DNA from: Undibacterium sp.
GTDB lineage: Bacteria; Pseudomonadota; Gammaproteobacteria; Burkholderiales; Burkholderiaceae_D
Assembly (NCBI GenBank): GCA_030645915.1
Contig: JAUSNO010000030.1
Span: 1 to 64,000, forward strand
Length of the DNA: 64,000 nt
Direction of reading: 5' to 3'
Below, piece after piece: positions 50,464 through 59,086 of this stretch. How positions within the stretch are numbered: the first letter of the stretch is position 1; the number at the start of each line of letters is the position of its first letter. The notes beneath the pieces were generated by a model that was given only the letters and a program-made list of their open reading frames with translations, did not search any database and was not told where the DNA came from. A program made the translations under genes and the position numbers.

Positions 50464-52245
50464 ATGCCCACCATTCATCCGCTTAAAAAATTACTTATCT
50501 ACGCCAATGCCTACAGACGTGATTTTCGCCTGGCTGCACTGTATTCTGTACTCAATAAATTTTTCGATATCTTGCCGGAAGTGCTGATTGGTGTAGCTGT
50601 CGATATCGTGGTAAACGGTGACAAAAGCTTTTTGGCAAAGAAAGTACTTGGCGGCTTTGGCATCACAGATACCTGGCATCAACTCATGTTATTGGGCGCA
50701 CTCAATGCGATCATTTGGGGTGGTGAATCGTGGTTTGAATATCTACTCTCGATTAAATGGCGCAAGCTGGCGCAAAACCTGCAGCACGATTTGCGGCTGG
50801 ATACCTATAGCCACGTGCAAAAGCTGGAAATGGCTTATTTCGAAAATCAGCGTACCGGCAATCTGATGTCGATTCTGAATGAAGACATCAATCAGATGGA
50901 GCGATTCTTGAATGGCGGGGCCAATCAGATCATTCAGGTAGTTTGCTCATCTGTCATGGTCAGTGCGGTATTTTTCACCTTACAGCCTTCATTGGCGGTC
51001 ATTTCCTTGCTGCCGGTACCGGCGATTTTATTTGGCGCATTCTGGTTTCAGAAACGGCTGGCACCACGTTACGCTGAAGTGCGTGAAGCAGCAGGCGACG
51101 TCAGTGCACGCCTTAACAATAACCTGCTGGGTTTGGCGACGATCAAGGCATTTGCCACAGAAGACTTCGAAACACAACACATCGCGCAGGCGAGTGATAA
51201 TTATCGCACCGCGAATCAACGTGCCATCGCCATTAGCGCAGCAATTACGCCTGTCATTCGCATGGCAATACTGGCCGGTTTCACCGCCACGCTGGTGTAT
51301 GGCGGCTGGCTGACCCTGCATGATGAACTCGCAGTCGGCGCCTACTCCGTACTGGTATTTTTGACGCAACGCCTGCTCTGGCCTTTGACTGGTTTAGCCG
51401 ACGTGGCGGATATGTACCAGCGCTCAATGTCAGCTATTGACCGCGCCATGAACTTACTCAATACACCAATTAATATCACCTATGAAGGCGCGCATCTTGC
51501 ACCGCGAAGTGTCAGAGGTGAGTTACGGTTTGAGCAGGTCAGATTCGCTTATGGCGAAACAATCACGCTGGAAAATATCAACTTAGTTATCCCTGCCGGG
51601 AAAACCGTCGCCTTTGTTGGCTCTACAGGTTCGGGAAAATCAACCCTGGTTAAACTTTTACTGCGGTTTTATTCCGCCCAATCGGGACAAATTTTACTTG
51701 ATGGGCAATCGATCACTGAGCTGAATTTACAAGATTTGCGGCGTGCCATCGGTTATGTCGCGCAGGATAGTTTCCTCACGGACGGCACCATCGCAGAGAA
51801 TATTGCCTATGGCGCGACTGACGTAAATGAACAGGCCATAGCGGATGCCGCAAACGCTGCAGAAGCGATGGAATTCATTCAAAAATTGCCATTGGGTTTC
51901 GCAACGCGAATTGGTGAACGCGGACAAAAGCTCTCCGGCGGGCAGCGTCAGCGTTTAGCATTAGCGCGCGCCATACTTAAGGACCCTGCCATTCTTGTTT
52001 TAGATGAGGCGACCAGTGCCGTCGACAATGAAACCGAAGCTGCCATCCAGCGCAGTCTGGATATAGTCAGTCGCAACCGAACTACGATCGTCATCGCGCA
52101 CAGATTGTCGACAACCAGGCAAGCCGATTGCATTCATTTGATGGAGGCCGGGAATATTGTCGAAAGTGGCACGCATGACCAGTTACTGGCCTTGAACGGC
52201 GGATACGCTTCACTCTGGCGTTTGCAGACGGGTGAGCGCGTATAA
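50464..52245 (+). CDS. ABC exporter, permease and ATPase in one chain
   Basis: 593 residues: a six-helix transmembrane domain (about 1-320) and an ATPase domain (about 345-593) with Walker A (GSTGSGKST, near 386), signature LSGGQRQRLALARA, Walker B LVLDEATS and a H-loop AHRLST. The half-transporter must dimerise. It belongs to the MsbA/multidrug-type exporters; the substrate is unknown. It starts 19 bp after the lysS terminator and is not linked to it. Confidence 0.92.
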   Translation: MPTIHPLKKLLIYANAYRRDFRLAALYSVLNKFFDILPEVLIGVAVDIVVNGDKSFLAKKVLGGFGITDTWHQLMLLGALNAIIWGGESWFEYLLSIKWRKLAQNLQHDLRLDTYSHVQKLEMAYFENQRTGNLMSILNEDINQMERFLNGGANQIIQVVCSSVMVSAVFFTLQPSLAVISLLPVPAILFGAFWFQKRLAPRYAEVREAAGDVSARLNNNLLGLATIKAFATEDFETQHIAQASDNYRTANQRAIAISAAITPVIRMAILAGFTATLVYGGWLTLHDELAVGAYSVLVFLTQRLLWPLTGLADVADMYQRSMSAIDRAMNLLNTPINITYEGAHLAPRSVRGELRFEQVRFAYGETITLENINLVIPAGKTVAFVGSTGSGKSTLVKLLLRFYSAQSGQILLDGQSITELNLQDLRRAIGYVAQDSFLTDGTIAENIAYGATDVNEQAIADAANAAEAMEFIQKLPLGFATRIGERGQKLSGGQRQRLALARAILKDPAILVLDEATSAVDNETEAAIQRSLDIVSRNRTTIVIAHRLSTTRQADCIHLMEAGNIVESGTHDQLLALNGGYASLWRLQTGERV

Positions 52246-52280
52246 AAAAACCACTCAGCTATTGAATATGGGCTGAGTGG
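52244..52280 (-). terminator. Terminator for the FAD oxidoreductase gene (minus strand)
   Basis: CCACTCAGC (52251-52259) and GCTGAGTGG (52272-52280) form a stem. The run of seven A at 52244-52250 is a T-run only when read on the minus strand, so it ends the gene at 52318-53307. Confidence 0.8.
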
Positions 52281-52317
52281 CTATGCATTTACATCGACAA
52301 GCTCAATACAAAGCGAT

Positions 52318-53307
52318 TTATATTTCCTTGGCTAATGCCAAGGCACTTAAAAACGCATTTTCGACTCGCCCAACGCCTTCCAACTCAACCGCAAACCAAT
52401 CGCCACAAACGCCTATCCGCTGCTTTGCGTCCCACAGACAAGGCTCAGGCAATGGCTCTGTTGCCTGAGCAAATCGCCATCGGTGCGCTGCAGCGTGTAT
52501 CGCTTGTATCGGTGAACCTGTGGCTTCATGAAAGGCCTTGGTCAATTTATCTTTAGCGCGCTCAGCGTCGTCTTCAATATGCTCTTTGCTCCACGCTGCC
52601 GTTGCATGACAAACCCAGCGTTCACCGGCGCGATGATCCGGCTTGGACGTATCTCTGGAAATCCACCCGAGTCTGGAATGCGATACCCATGCACCGTCGT
52701 AAGGTAAATTAAGCGGCGTTTGAAATGCCAGCATCAAACTCCAGCACGGCTCCAAGTTAACTTTGCCTACTTTTTTAGAGAATGCCGAATGTACTTGCAA
52801 CAAGGGAGTAGCTTGCTCTGGTGGGATGGCAAGAATCACCGCATCAAATGGTCCCGCAGAGGCGGCAATTGGTACCATTTCAGATTTAACTGAAAGTAAC
52901 CATTGTTTTTCAAATTTTTCGAGCGCCACAACCTGCTGTTCAGTGCGTACATCGAGACCGTGCGCCAGCTGCTTTCCAAGAGAACTCATGCCTGGCACAG
53001 GTACGAAGCGTTTACTGGTGCGACCGGCTGCCGCTACCGCGCCACAGTCAAGGCTGACCAATTTACTTTCCCATGGCACTACCCAGCCTACCTTGCGCCA
53101 ATCGGCAATCTCTTTTTTAAAACGATCAGATGCTGCGGTGAAGTATTGCGCTCCATGATCAAAACCGCCAAACTCGGTAAGCCGCGTACTCATACGACCG
53201 CTTACTCCTGCGCTTTTTTCATAGACCGTGACGGTATGTCCTTGCGACTGTAATTGACGTGCTGCAGTCAAGCCGGAGATACCGGCCCCTACTATCGCTA
53301 TTTGCAT
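52318..53307 (-). CDS. FAD-dependent amine-oxidase-like oxidoreductase
   Basis: 329 residues from the ATG at 53307 (AGGA upstream); the longer frame adds 18 residues before the dinucleotide-binding motif. IAIVGAGISGLTAARQL (residues 3-19) is the FAD-binding motif, and GRMSTRL and FDHGAQYF follow, as in renalase and related FAD oxidoreductases. Its C-terminus contains GVCGDWF, near the flavin. The substrate is unknown. It is monocistronic, with terminators on both sides. Confidence 0.88.
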   Translation of the reverse strand: MQIAIVGAGISGLTAARQLQSQGHTVTVYEKSAGVSGRMSTRLTEFGGFDHGAQYFTAASDRFKKEIADWRKVGWVVPWESKLVSLDCGAVAAAGRTSKRFVPVPGMSSLGKQLAHGLDVRTEQQVVALEKFEKQWLLSVKSEMVPIAASAGPFDAVILAIPPEQATPLLQVHSAFSKKVGKVNLEPCWSLMLAFQTPLNLPYDGAWVSHSRLGWISRDTSKPDHRAGERWVCHATAAWSKEHIEDDAERAKDKLTKAFHEATGSPIQAIHAAAHRWRFAQATEPLPEPCLWDAKQRIGVCGDWFAVELEGVGRVENAFLSALALAKEI

Positions 53308-53337
53308 GTTAACTATCCTTTTCAAAGATGATCTAGC

Positions 53338-53372
53338 AAAAAAAAGCCTGCAAATTTTCATTGCAGGCTTTT
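53338..53372 (-). terminator. Terminator after the CBS-pair gene (minus strand)
   Basis: AAAAGCCTGCAA (53342-53353) pairs with TTGCAGGCTTTT (53361-53372); the eight A at 53338-53345 read as a T-run on the minus strand. It ends the CBS gene at 53396. Confidence 0.9.
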
Positions 53373-53395
53373 GGGGAACTAATTCTCGAATAACA

Positions 53396-53845
53396 TTATT
53401 CTTCGCTTTCTTCTACTGGCCAATCACGAATATAGGCCTTCAACATCTTATTTTCGAAACTCTGCGCTTCAAGCACTGCTCTTGCCACATCGTAAAATGA
53501 AATCACGCCAAGTAGCGTCTTGGCATCCATCACGGGAAGATAACGGGAATGTTTTTCCAGCATCATGCGCCGAACTTCGTTTACTTCGGTTTCTGGTGTG
53601 ACAGTAAGAGGATGATCGTCCATATACTTGCGGACAGTGCCTTGGCCAAGTGAGCCATTATTTTTATTAATTCCACGAATCACTTCACGGAAAGTCAAAA
53701 TGCCGACCAAATCGCCAAATTCCATCACGACCAACGAGCCAATATCCTTTTCTTCCATCACGCTGGCAGCTTCAGCGATGGGTGTGTCCGGTGTTACGGT
53801 AAAGAGAATATTACCTTTTACCTGAAGGATTTCCGAGACTTTCAT
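53396..53845 (-). CDS. CBS-domain pair protein
   Basis: 149 residues; AAGGGGG before the ATG. Two tandem CBS motifs fill it: TPDTPIAEAASVMEEKDIGSLVVM, then HPLTVTPETEVNEVRRMMLEKHSRYLPVMDAKTLLGVISFYDVAR. Such stand-alone pairs bind adenosine nucleotides and control a partner protein. No partner is adjacent; metY starts divergently. Confidence 0.93.
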   Translation of the reverse strand: MKVSEILQVKGNILFTVTPDTPIAEAASVMEEKDIGSLVVMEFGDLVGILTFREVIRGINKNNGSLGQGTVRKYMDDHPLTVTPETEVNEVRRMMLEKHSRYLPVMDAKTLLGVISFYDVARAVLEAQSFENKMLKAYIRDWPVEESEE

Positions 53846-54076
53846 GTTACCCCCTTAACGTTGTAGCTTTGCTGTTGATCTATTTATTTGCTTCTTTTTC
53901 CACAAAGAATTTCTTCCGCTTCCAATGTATCGCATGCATTGCAAAAAATCCAGCATTAGCAGAATGATCGTGTCGTTTCACAAAATAATTCATCCTGAAA
54001 CATAACAAAAAGCATCATTTTTCAAGTTCAAACGATGGTAGCATTACCGCATCAAAATTAGGAGAAAAACATCATC

Positions 54077-55387
54077 ATGAGCGGACCAAAATACCACGGT
54101 TTTGACACGATGTCGCTGCATGCCGGCGCAGCGCCAGATCCGGCAACTGGAGCACGGGCAACACCGATTTACCTTACTTCGTCGTTCGTCTTCAAAGACT
54201 CCGACCATGCCGCGTCCCTGTTTAATATGGAACGGTCCGGCCATGTATATTCTCGCATCTCCAATCCGACTAACGCCGTTTTGGAAGAACGTATCGCCGC
54301 ACTCGAAGGTGGGGTAGCAGGCCTCGCGGTCGCCAGCGGCCAGGCGGCCATGCATCTGGGTCTGGCAACCATCGCAGGCGCAGGGTCGCACGTGGTTGCG
54401 TCGCGCGCCTTGTATGGCGGCTCGCAAAACTTGCTGGCCTATACAATGAAGCGCTTTGGCATAGAGACTACTTTTGTGGACCCGCGCGATATGGATGCCT
54501 GGCGTAATGCCATCCGTCCGAACACCAAGGTTTTATTTGGCGAAACCTTGGGCAACCCCGGATTAGACGTACTCAACATCCCCGAAGTGGCCACCATCGC
54601 GCATGAGAATTATCTTCCGCTGATGCTCGACTCCACCTTCACGACACCTTATCTATTGCGCCCGTTTGATCACGGTGCAGACCTGATCTGTCATTCAGCC
54701 ACCAAATTTTTATGCGGGCACGGAACGGCTATCGGCGGTTTGCTAGTGGACGGCGGCACTTTCGACTGGCAAGAGGCCTATGAAAAGACCGGCCGTTTCG
54801 CCGAATTGTGCGAACCTTATGATGGATTTCATGGCATGGTCTTCGCGGAGGAATCGACGGTCGCTGCATTCTCCCTGCGTGCCAGACGTGAAGGGATGCG
54901 CGACTTTGGCGCAGCGATGAGCCCGCATAATGCCTTCGCCATCTTGCAGGGCATAGAAACGCTGGGCCTGCGCATGGACAGGCACGTCGCCAATGCGCGC
55001 AAAGTGGTCGACTTCCTGGTATCGCATCCGGCTGTAGCCTCGGTGTCTTACCCTGAATTAGAGACGCATCCTGACTATGAACTGGCAAAAACCTTGCTGC
55101 CAAAAGGCTGCGGTGCCGTGTTCTCGTTTAATATCAATGGCGACCGGGCGGCGGGACAGCGCTTTGTCGAAGCCTTAAAAATATTTTCGCATCTCGCCAA
55201 CGTCGGCGACGCTAAATCGCTGGTGATTCACCCTGCATCCACTACTCACTTCCGCGTGCCTAGCGAACAACTGGCGGCCTCGGGCATTGCAGAAGGCACC
55301 ATGCGCTTATCCATCGGGCTGGAAGATGTCGATGATCTGATTGAAGACTTGGCACGTGGCTTAAAAGCCGCTCAGAAAGGGGTATAA
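54077..55387 (+). CDS. metY: O-acetylhomoserine sulfhydrylase-type PLP enzyme
   Basis: 436 residues; AGGAGA at 54060-54065 supports the ATG. It is a Cys/Met-metabolism PLP enzyme with the lysine in SATKF (K210), SGQAAMHLGLATI, an upstream YSRISNPTNAVLEERIAALE and C-terminal SLVIHPASTTH. Its length and the extra loop fit MetY, which makes homocysteine from O-acetylhomoserine and sulfide, better than the shorter MetZ. An alpha/beta hydrolase gene starts one base after the stop. Confidence 0.88.
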   Translation: MSGPKYHGFDTMSLHAGAAPDPATGARATPIYLTSSFVFKDSDHAASLFNMERSGHVYSRISNPTNAVLEERIAALEGGVAGLAVASGQAAMHLGLATIAGAGSHVVASRALYGGSQNLLAYTMKRFGIETTFVDPRDMDAWRNAIRPNTKVLFGETLGNPGLDVLNIPEVATIAHENYLPLMLDSTFTTPYLLRPFDHGADLICHSATKFLCGHGTAIGGLLVDGGTFDWQEAYEKTGRFAELCEPYDGFHGMVFAEESTVAAFSLRARREGMRDFGAAMSPHNAFAILQGIETLGLRMDRHVANARKVVDFLVSHPAVASVSYPELETHPDYELAKTLLPKGCGAVFSFNINGDRAAGQRFVEALKIFSHLANVGDAKSLVIHPASTTHFRVPSEQLAASGIAEGTMRLSIGLEDVDDLIEDLARGLKAAQKGV

Positions 55388-55388
55388 G

Positions 55389-56195
55389 ATGCTATTGAAA
55401 ATGAATGGACAAGACGTCTATTGCTATACCGGCGGCAAAATTTTTAATCCCGCATTGCCCACCGTCGTATTTATTCATGGCGCGCAAAACGATCACTCGG
55501 TTTGGGTATTGCAAACGCGTTATTTCGCGCACCATGGCTTTAGCGTGCTGGCAGTTGATCTGCCTGGGCATGGCCGTAGCAAAGGCGACGCACTTAAAAG
55601 TATAGAGGAGATGGCGGCATGGATACTGGCTGTCATGGATGCAGCAGGCGTGCAAAGTGCCAGCCTGGTAGGCCACAGCATGGGTTCTCTGATCGCACTT
55701 GAAACCTGCCACAAGGCGCCGGAAAGAGTGGCCAGATTAGCCCTGGTTGGCATCGCCTATCCGATGAAGGTGTCGGAGGTTCTATTGAATGCCTCACGCG
55801 ATGAAGAGCAGACCGCCATCGACATGGTGAATATCTGGCAACACTCGACGATAGCGCAAAAACCATCCTGCCCGGGACCGGGTTTTTATGTCATGGGCGG
55901 CAGTCGACGCTTGATGCAGCGCATCTCCAAGATCAATCCGGAAAAAGTTTTCTTTACCGATTTCACTGCCTGCAACACCTATGCCAATGGCGAGCAAGCC
56001 GCCAGCACGGTGCCATGCCCTACCCTATTTGTGCTGGCCAAAAATGACATGATGACGCCACCCAAGGCCAGCACCCTGATCAGCAAAGCCATCCCGCATA
56101 GCAAGGTGACGCTGCTTGACAACTGCGGCCACGATATCATGGCAGAACAGCCGGATGCCCTATTGAGCGCACTCTTTTCATTTGCAAAAATTTGA
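55389..56195 (+). CDS. Alpha/beta hydrolase downstream of metY
   Basis: 268 residues. HGAQN (oxyanion region), GHSMGSL with the nucleophile Ser, an Asp in a KNDMMTP loop and His in NCGHDIM near the end make a complete triad. The fold fits esterases and related enzymes. It is directly coupled to metY, so a role near homoserine or methionine metabolism is possible, but it is too short for MetX. The substrate is unknown. Confidence 0.85.
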   Translation: MLLKMNGQDVYCYTGGKIFNPALPTVVFIHGAQNDHSVWVLQTRYFAHHGFSVLAVDLPGHGRSKGDALKSIEEMAAWILAVMDAAGVQSASLVGHSMGSLIALETCHKAPERVARLALVGIAYPMKVSEVLLNASRDEEQTAIDMVNIWQHSTIAQKPSCPGPGFYVMGGSRRLMQRISKINPEKVFFTDFTACNTYANGEQAASTVPCPTLFVLAKNDMMTPPKASTLISKAIPHSKVTLLDNCGHDIMAEQPDALLSALFSFAKI

Positions 56196-56215
56196 TTGCC
56201 GTTTAACCTGGCAAC

Positions 56216-56270
56216 AACGGTAGAAAACGTCTTGCTGTTGTCCGCCAGCGTAGCGGCAAGACCCGCCGTT
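56216..56270. other. Hairpin after the alpha/beta hydrolase gene
   Basis: AACGG (56216-56220) and CCGTT (56266-56270) enclose GTCTTG/CAAGAC (56229-56234 and 56257-56262) and CCGC/GCGG. It is an imperfect stem in the convergent gap, with no T-tract, and is distinct from the repeat family at 56334. Confidence 0.4.
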
Positions 56271-56333
56271 ATCTTGGCCACATGGACCGAAAGACGTTAG
56301 CGCTTGATAAAACCAACAATGCACACGGCTACC

Positions 56334-56392
56334 ACGCAATGCCCATGCCGCTTTCCAGCCACCCTGGCCTGCAGGGCGCATGGACATTGCGT
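56334..56392. repeat. Dispersed hairpin repeat, copy 6
   Basis: ACGCAATGCCCATGC (56334-56348) pairs with GCATGGACATTGCGT (56378-56392) at 14 of 15 positions. The core N6 is ATGCCC. It lies between the convergent hydrolase and DHH phosphoesterase genes. Confidence 0.8.
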
Positions 56393-56461
56393 GCTGGGCC
56401 TGCCTATTTTCAATTTTGCTTTTCAAGCGAATGCGAATTCACTCTCATCAGTGACATAACG

Positions 56462-57454
56462 CTAAAAATAGGAAAAAAATCGCTGCGAAAAGAAGGCAAG
56501 TTCTTGCACTGGAAGGCGATTGATCCCCGCGGCACTTTGCCGCCCGCCCCCGCTGGGAAATGCGGAACAAAAATTACTTGCCGGTTTATTGATCGGATCA
56601 GCCGAGCGTATGCTGACCACATAATCGCCATCTGTTTTTTGCGTTAACACCGCAAAGGATTTGTCGTTGGTGTTATGCGCCAGCTTATTGGCCAGCAAGC
56701 CTGACATCCGTCTTGCCCATGCATGATTGGGCAAGACATAAATAGCCGCATTATTTTGCTCGCAGGTGGGCCGCAGGTCGTCCAGCATCGCCATATCTTC
56801 GGCATATGCTTGTCTAAGCATGGAAAAATAGGACGAGCTGGCAATAAATTCGTACGGATCTTCATACTGATGCAAATGTTGGTATAGCTTGGCGGGATGG
56901 ATATTGAGATCGTCGACATTTTCGCCGTAAGCATTGTAGTTAAGCAAAGTACCAAGCTCAAGCAACTGATGACTCTGCTCTATGCTCAACCCGGCCTTCG
57001 CGGCTATTGCATACCCGGTCTTGATCAGGTTATCTCCAAACGCAGCGACGTTTGCCCATATCGCAAATTTTTCATTCAAATGACGATTGACCAAAATACT
57101 GCTGCAGACATCGACGGCATCATCCCAATGAAAGTGCAAGCCAGGATGCGCAAATATTTTTTTTGCCGTGTGATGATCGAAATAAGACACCACTGCACCA
57201 TTAGCCAAATGCTGTTTCAATGCATCAATATTGGCATCAAGCGAAATGTCGAGTACCGTAATCTGATCGCCTTGAATTGACTGGAAATTTTGCAATAAAT
57301 GCACATCACGCTTAACGCCTGTGACCAGGACGGCATCTACCGGATGGGCGAGACGCAACTGATGTAACGCACAGATTCCATCGGCGTCGCCATTGAATAC
57401 ATCGTAGGCGCACTGCGCTGAACTTGTTTCCATCGATACGACGTCAACCATCAT
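56462..57454 (-). CDS. DHH-family phosphoesterase
   Basis: 330 residues. ATG overlaps the upstream cysC stop (ATGA). GDADG at 22-26, DHH at 93-95, and a DHHA1-like GGGRQSAAG near the C-terminus are typical, though the usual GGGH has Arg in place of His. The family includes nanoRNases that also release the 3'-phosphate of 3',5'-bisphosphoadenosine. The coupling with APS kinase suggests such a PAP-recycling role (inference). Confidence 0.8.
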   Translation of the reverse strand: MMVDVVSMETSSAQCAYDVFNGDADGICALHQLRLAHPVDAVLVTGVKRDVHLLQNFQSIQGDQITVLDISLDANIDALKQHLANGAVVSYFDHHTAKKIFAHPGLHFHWDDAVDVCSSILVNRHLNEKFAIWANVAAFGDNLIKTGYAIAAKAGLSIEQSHQLLELGTLLNYNAYGENVDDLNIHPAKLYQHLHQYEDPYEFIASSSYFSMLRQAYAEDMAMLDDLRPTCEQNNAAIYVLPNHAWARRMSGLLANKLAHNTNDKSFAVLTQKTDGDYVVSIRSADPINKPASNFCSAFPSGGGRQSAAGINRLPVQELAFFSQRFFSYF

Positions 57455-58155
57455 CTGTTTGATTTAATGAAATTATTCGCCAGTAAGTACGCATGAAGCG
57501 TTTGAGCGGCAGCTTCGATAGAACACAATTCTGTGTTGATCTCTATCTCGGGTGCGACCGGTTTTTCATAGGGAGACGAAATGCCGGTGAATTCGCTTAT
57601 TTCGCCTTTGCGGGCACGAGCGTATAAACCCTTGGTGTCGCGTGACTCGCATAGTTCTGTTGAGGTGCTAACGTGTACTTCAATAAAGCGTTGCGTATTA
57701 ACAATCTGGCGGGCCATGGCGCGATCATTTGCAAAGGGTGAAATAAGGGCGACGATCGTAATTAACCCTGCCTCATTCATCAAATGCGCCACTTCAGCGG
57801 CACGGCGCAAATTTTCTCGCCTATCTGCTGCTAAAAATCCCAAGTCGCTGTTGAGGTGATGGCGTAAGTTATCACCATCGAGAACAAAACAAGAATGGCC
57901 TCGTTCCAATAAGATTTTCTCAAGTGCAAATGCAATTGTTGATTTACCGGCGCCACTTAATCCAGTCAGCCACAATGTCGCTGGATATTGATGCATTAAG
58001 CGTTGCCTGAGCGCCGCACAGTCAGCCCCTTCATGCCAGATGATGTCCGCACCTGTTGTCTGCGGACTGGCAACAAATCGACCAAATTGCGCATGCACAT
58101 CAGAATGCAGGGGCACATCCAATGGTGTTTGTTTTTTTGCTAAACCCTGCGGCAT
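57451..58155 (-). CDS. cysC: Adenylyl-sulfate (APS) kinase
   Basis: 234 residues. An N-terminal stretch with IIWHEGAD precedes the P-loop GLSGAGKST (65-73), then DGDNLRHHLN, SPFANDRAMAR, FIEVHVS, and GLYARARKGEISEFTGISSPYEKP, all as in CysC. It phosphorylates APS to PAPS. No cysD, cysN, cysH or sulfotransferase gene lies in the window. It is the gene before the DHH phosphoesterase and overlaps it by four bases. Confidence 0.93.
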   Translation of the reverse strand: MPQGLAKKQTPLDVPLHSDVHAQFGRFVASPQTTGADIIWHEGADCAALRQRLMHQYPATLWLTGLSGAGKSTIAFALEKILLERGHSCFVLDGDNLRHHLNSDLGFLAADRRENLRRAAEVAHLMNEAGLITIVALISPFANDRAMARQIVNTQRFIEVHVSTSTELCESRDTKGLYARARKGEISEFTGISSPYEKPVAPEIEINTELCSIEAAAQTLHAYLLANNFIKSNR

Positions 58156-58208
58156 GTTTTTCCCAAATTTAAAAGCGCAATGTGAGAGGTCTAAACTGAA
58201 ATGAACGT

Positions 58209-58634
58209 CTAAAAGTTATGCGTCATGTGGACGTGGGGAATACCGGCTTCTTCAAATAATTCGCCTTCGCGTGCAAAGCCTTCGCGTTGATAGAATGACT
58301 CTGCCGTAACTTGCGCATTGAGTTGCACGCCGTGCTGCCCACGCAATTTGGCTTGTGCCATTAACAGTAACAAAATCGCCGCACCGATACCTGTTCCGCG
58401 CGCAGATTCCATCACTGCCATACGGCCGATATGACCATCTGGCAGCAATCTTCCGGTGCCGATCGGCTTGTTATTTTCATCATAGGCAACCGCGTGCAGA
58501 CACAATGCGTCCATCGCATCCCACTCAAGATCAGCAGGGATTTTTTGTTCAACGACAAACACCGCATAACGTATCGCTTGCGCATCTTTTTGTAAGCTGG
58601 TCCAGTCGCCTAATTTGATATTCTTGTCATTCAT
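58209..58634 (-). CDS. GNAT-family N-acetyltransferase (ElaA-like)
   Basis: 141 residues with the acetyl-CoA-binding RGTGIGAAILLLLMAQAK motif and an ElaA-like start (RYAVFVVEQKIPADLEWDAMD). The substrate is not known. It lies eight bases downstream of the thioesterase gene and is probably cotranscribed. Confidence 0.88.
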   Translation of the reverse strand: MNDKNIKLGDWTSLQKDAQAIRYAVFVVEQKIPADLEWDAMDALCLHAVAYDENNKPIGTGRLLPDGHIGRMAVMESARGTGIGAAILLLLMAQAKLRGQHGVQLNAQVTAESFYQREGFAREGELFEEAGIPHVHMTHNF

Positions 58635-58641
58635 GATGTGT

Positions 58642-59085
58642 TTATTTTATTAATTCACTTGGTTTGAGTATTTCAACGCGTTTTATTATCTCACGCCACG
58701 CTACGGGTATGGCAACCCCCTTGCGGATGCTGGTATCGGCATAGACGTAATACAATTCACCGGTGACCAGGTGCTGCTCGCCTATATAAATTTCAATGGC
58801 AAACTGCATGGATGAATTGCCCAGCTTTACGCAGCGTACGCCTATGTCCAGCACGTCATCAAAACGCGCCGGCGCCATGTATTCTATGCTGGCTTTACGG
58901 GCAAATAATTCCTTGCCGTCCTTCGCCTGCAGTAAGGCATTTGGCAACTCTAAGGCACGCCAGTATTCGGTAAACGCCACATCAAAATAAGTGAGGTAAT
59001 GGCCATTGAATACGATGGCCTGGATATCAACCTCGGCCCAGCGCACGCGCAAAGAATGAAAAAATGCAAAGTCTGAACGTGCCAC
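58642..59085 (-). CDS. 4HBT-type acyl-CoA thioesterase
   Basis: 147 residues from a GTG at 59085 (AAAGGAA upstream). The hotdog fold is indicated by VRWAEVDIQAIVFNGHYLTYFD, in which the Asp is typical of YbgC/4HBT thioesterases. It hydrolyses acyl-CoA. The hydrolase gene ends two bases before its start. Confidence 0.88.
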   Translation of the reverse strand: MARSDFAFFHSLRVRWAEVDIQAIVFNGHYLTYFDVAFTEYWRALELPNALLQAKDGKELFARKASIEYMAPARFDDVLDIGVRCVKLGNSSMQFAIEIYIGEQHLVTGELYYVYADTSIRKGVAIPVAWREIIKRVEILKPSELIK

Positions 59086-59086
59086 G

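Noticed and set aside
52251-52280. Plus-strand terminator for the ABC exporter
   Set aside because: The T-run is on the minus strand only, so it serves the FAD oxidoreductase gene.
10171-56392. The hairpin family as a CRISPR array
   Set aside because: Copies are dispersed over 46 kb, with no repeat-spacer periodicity and no cas gene.
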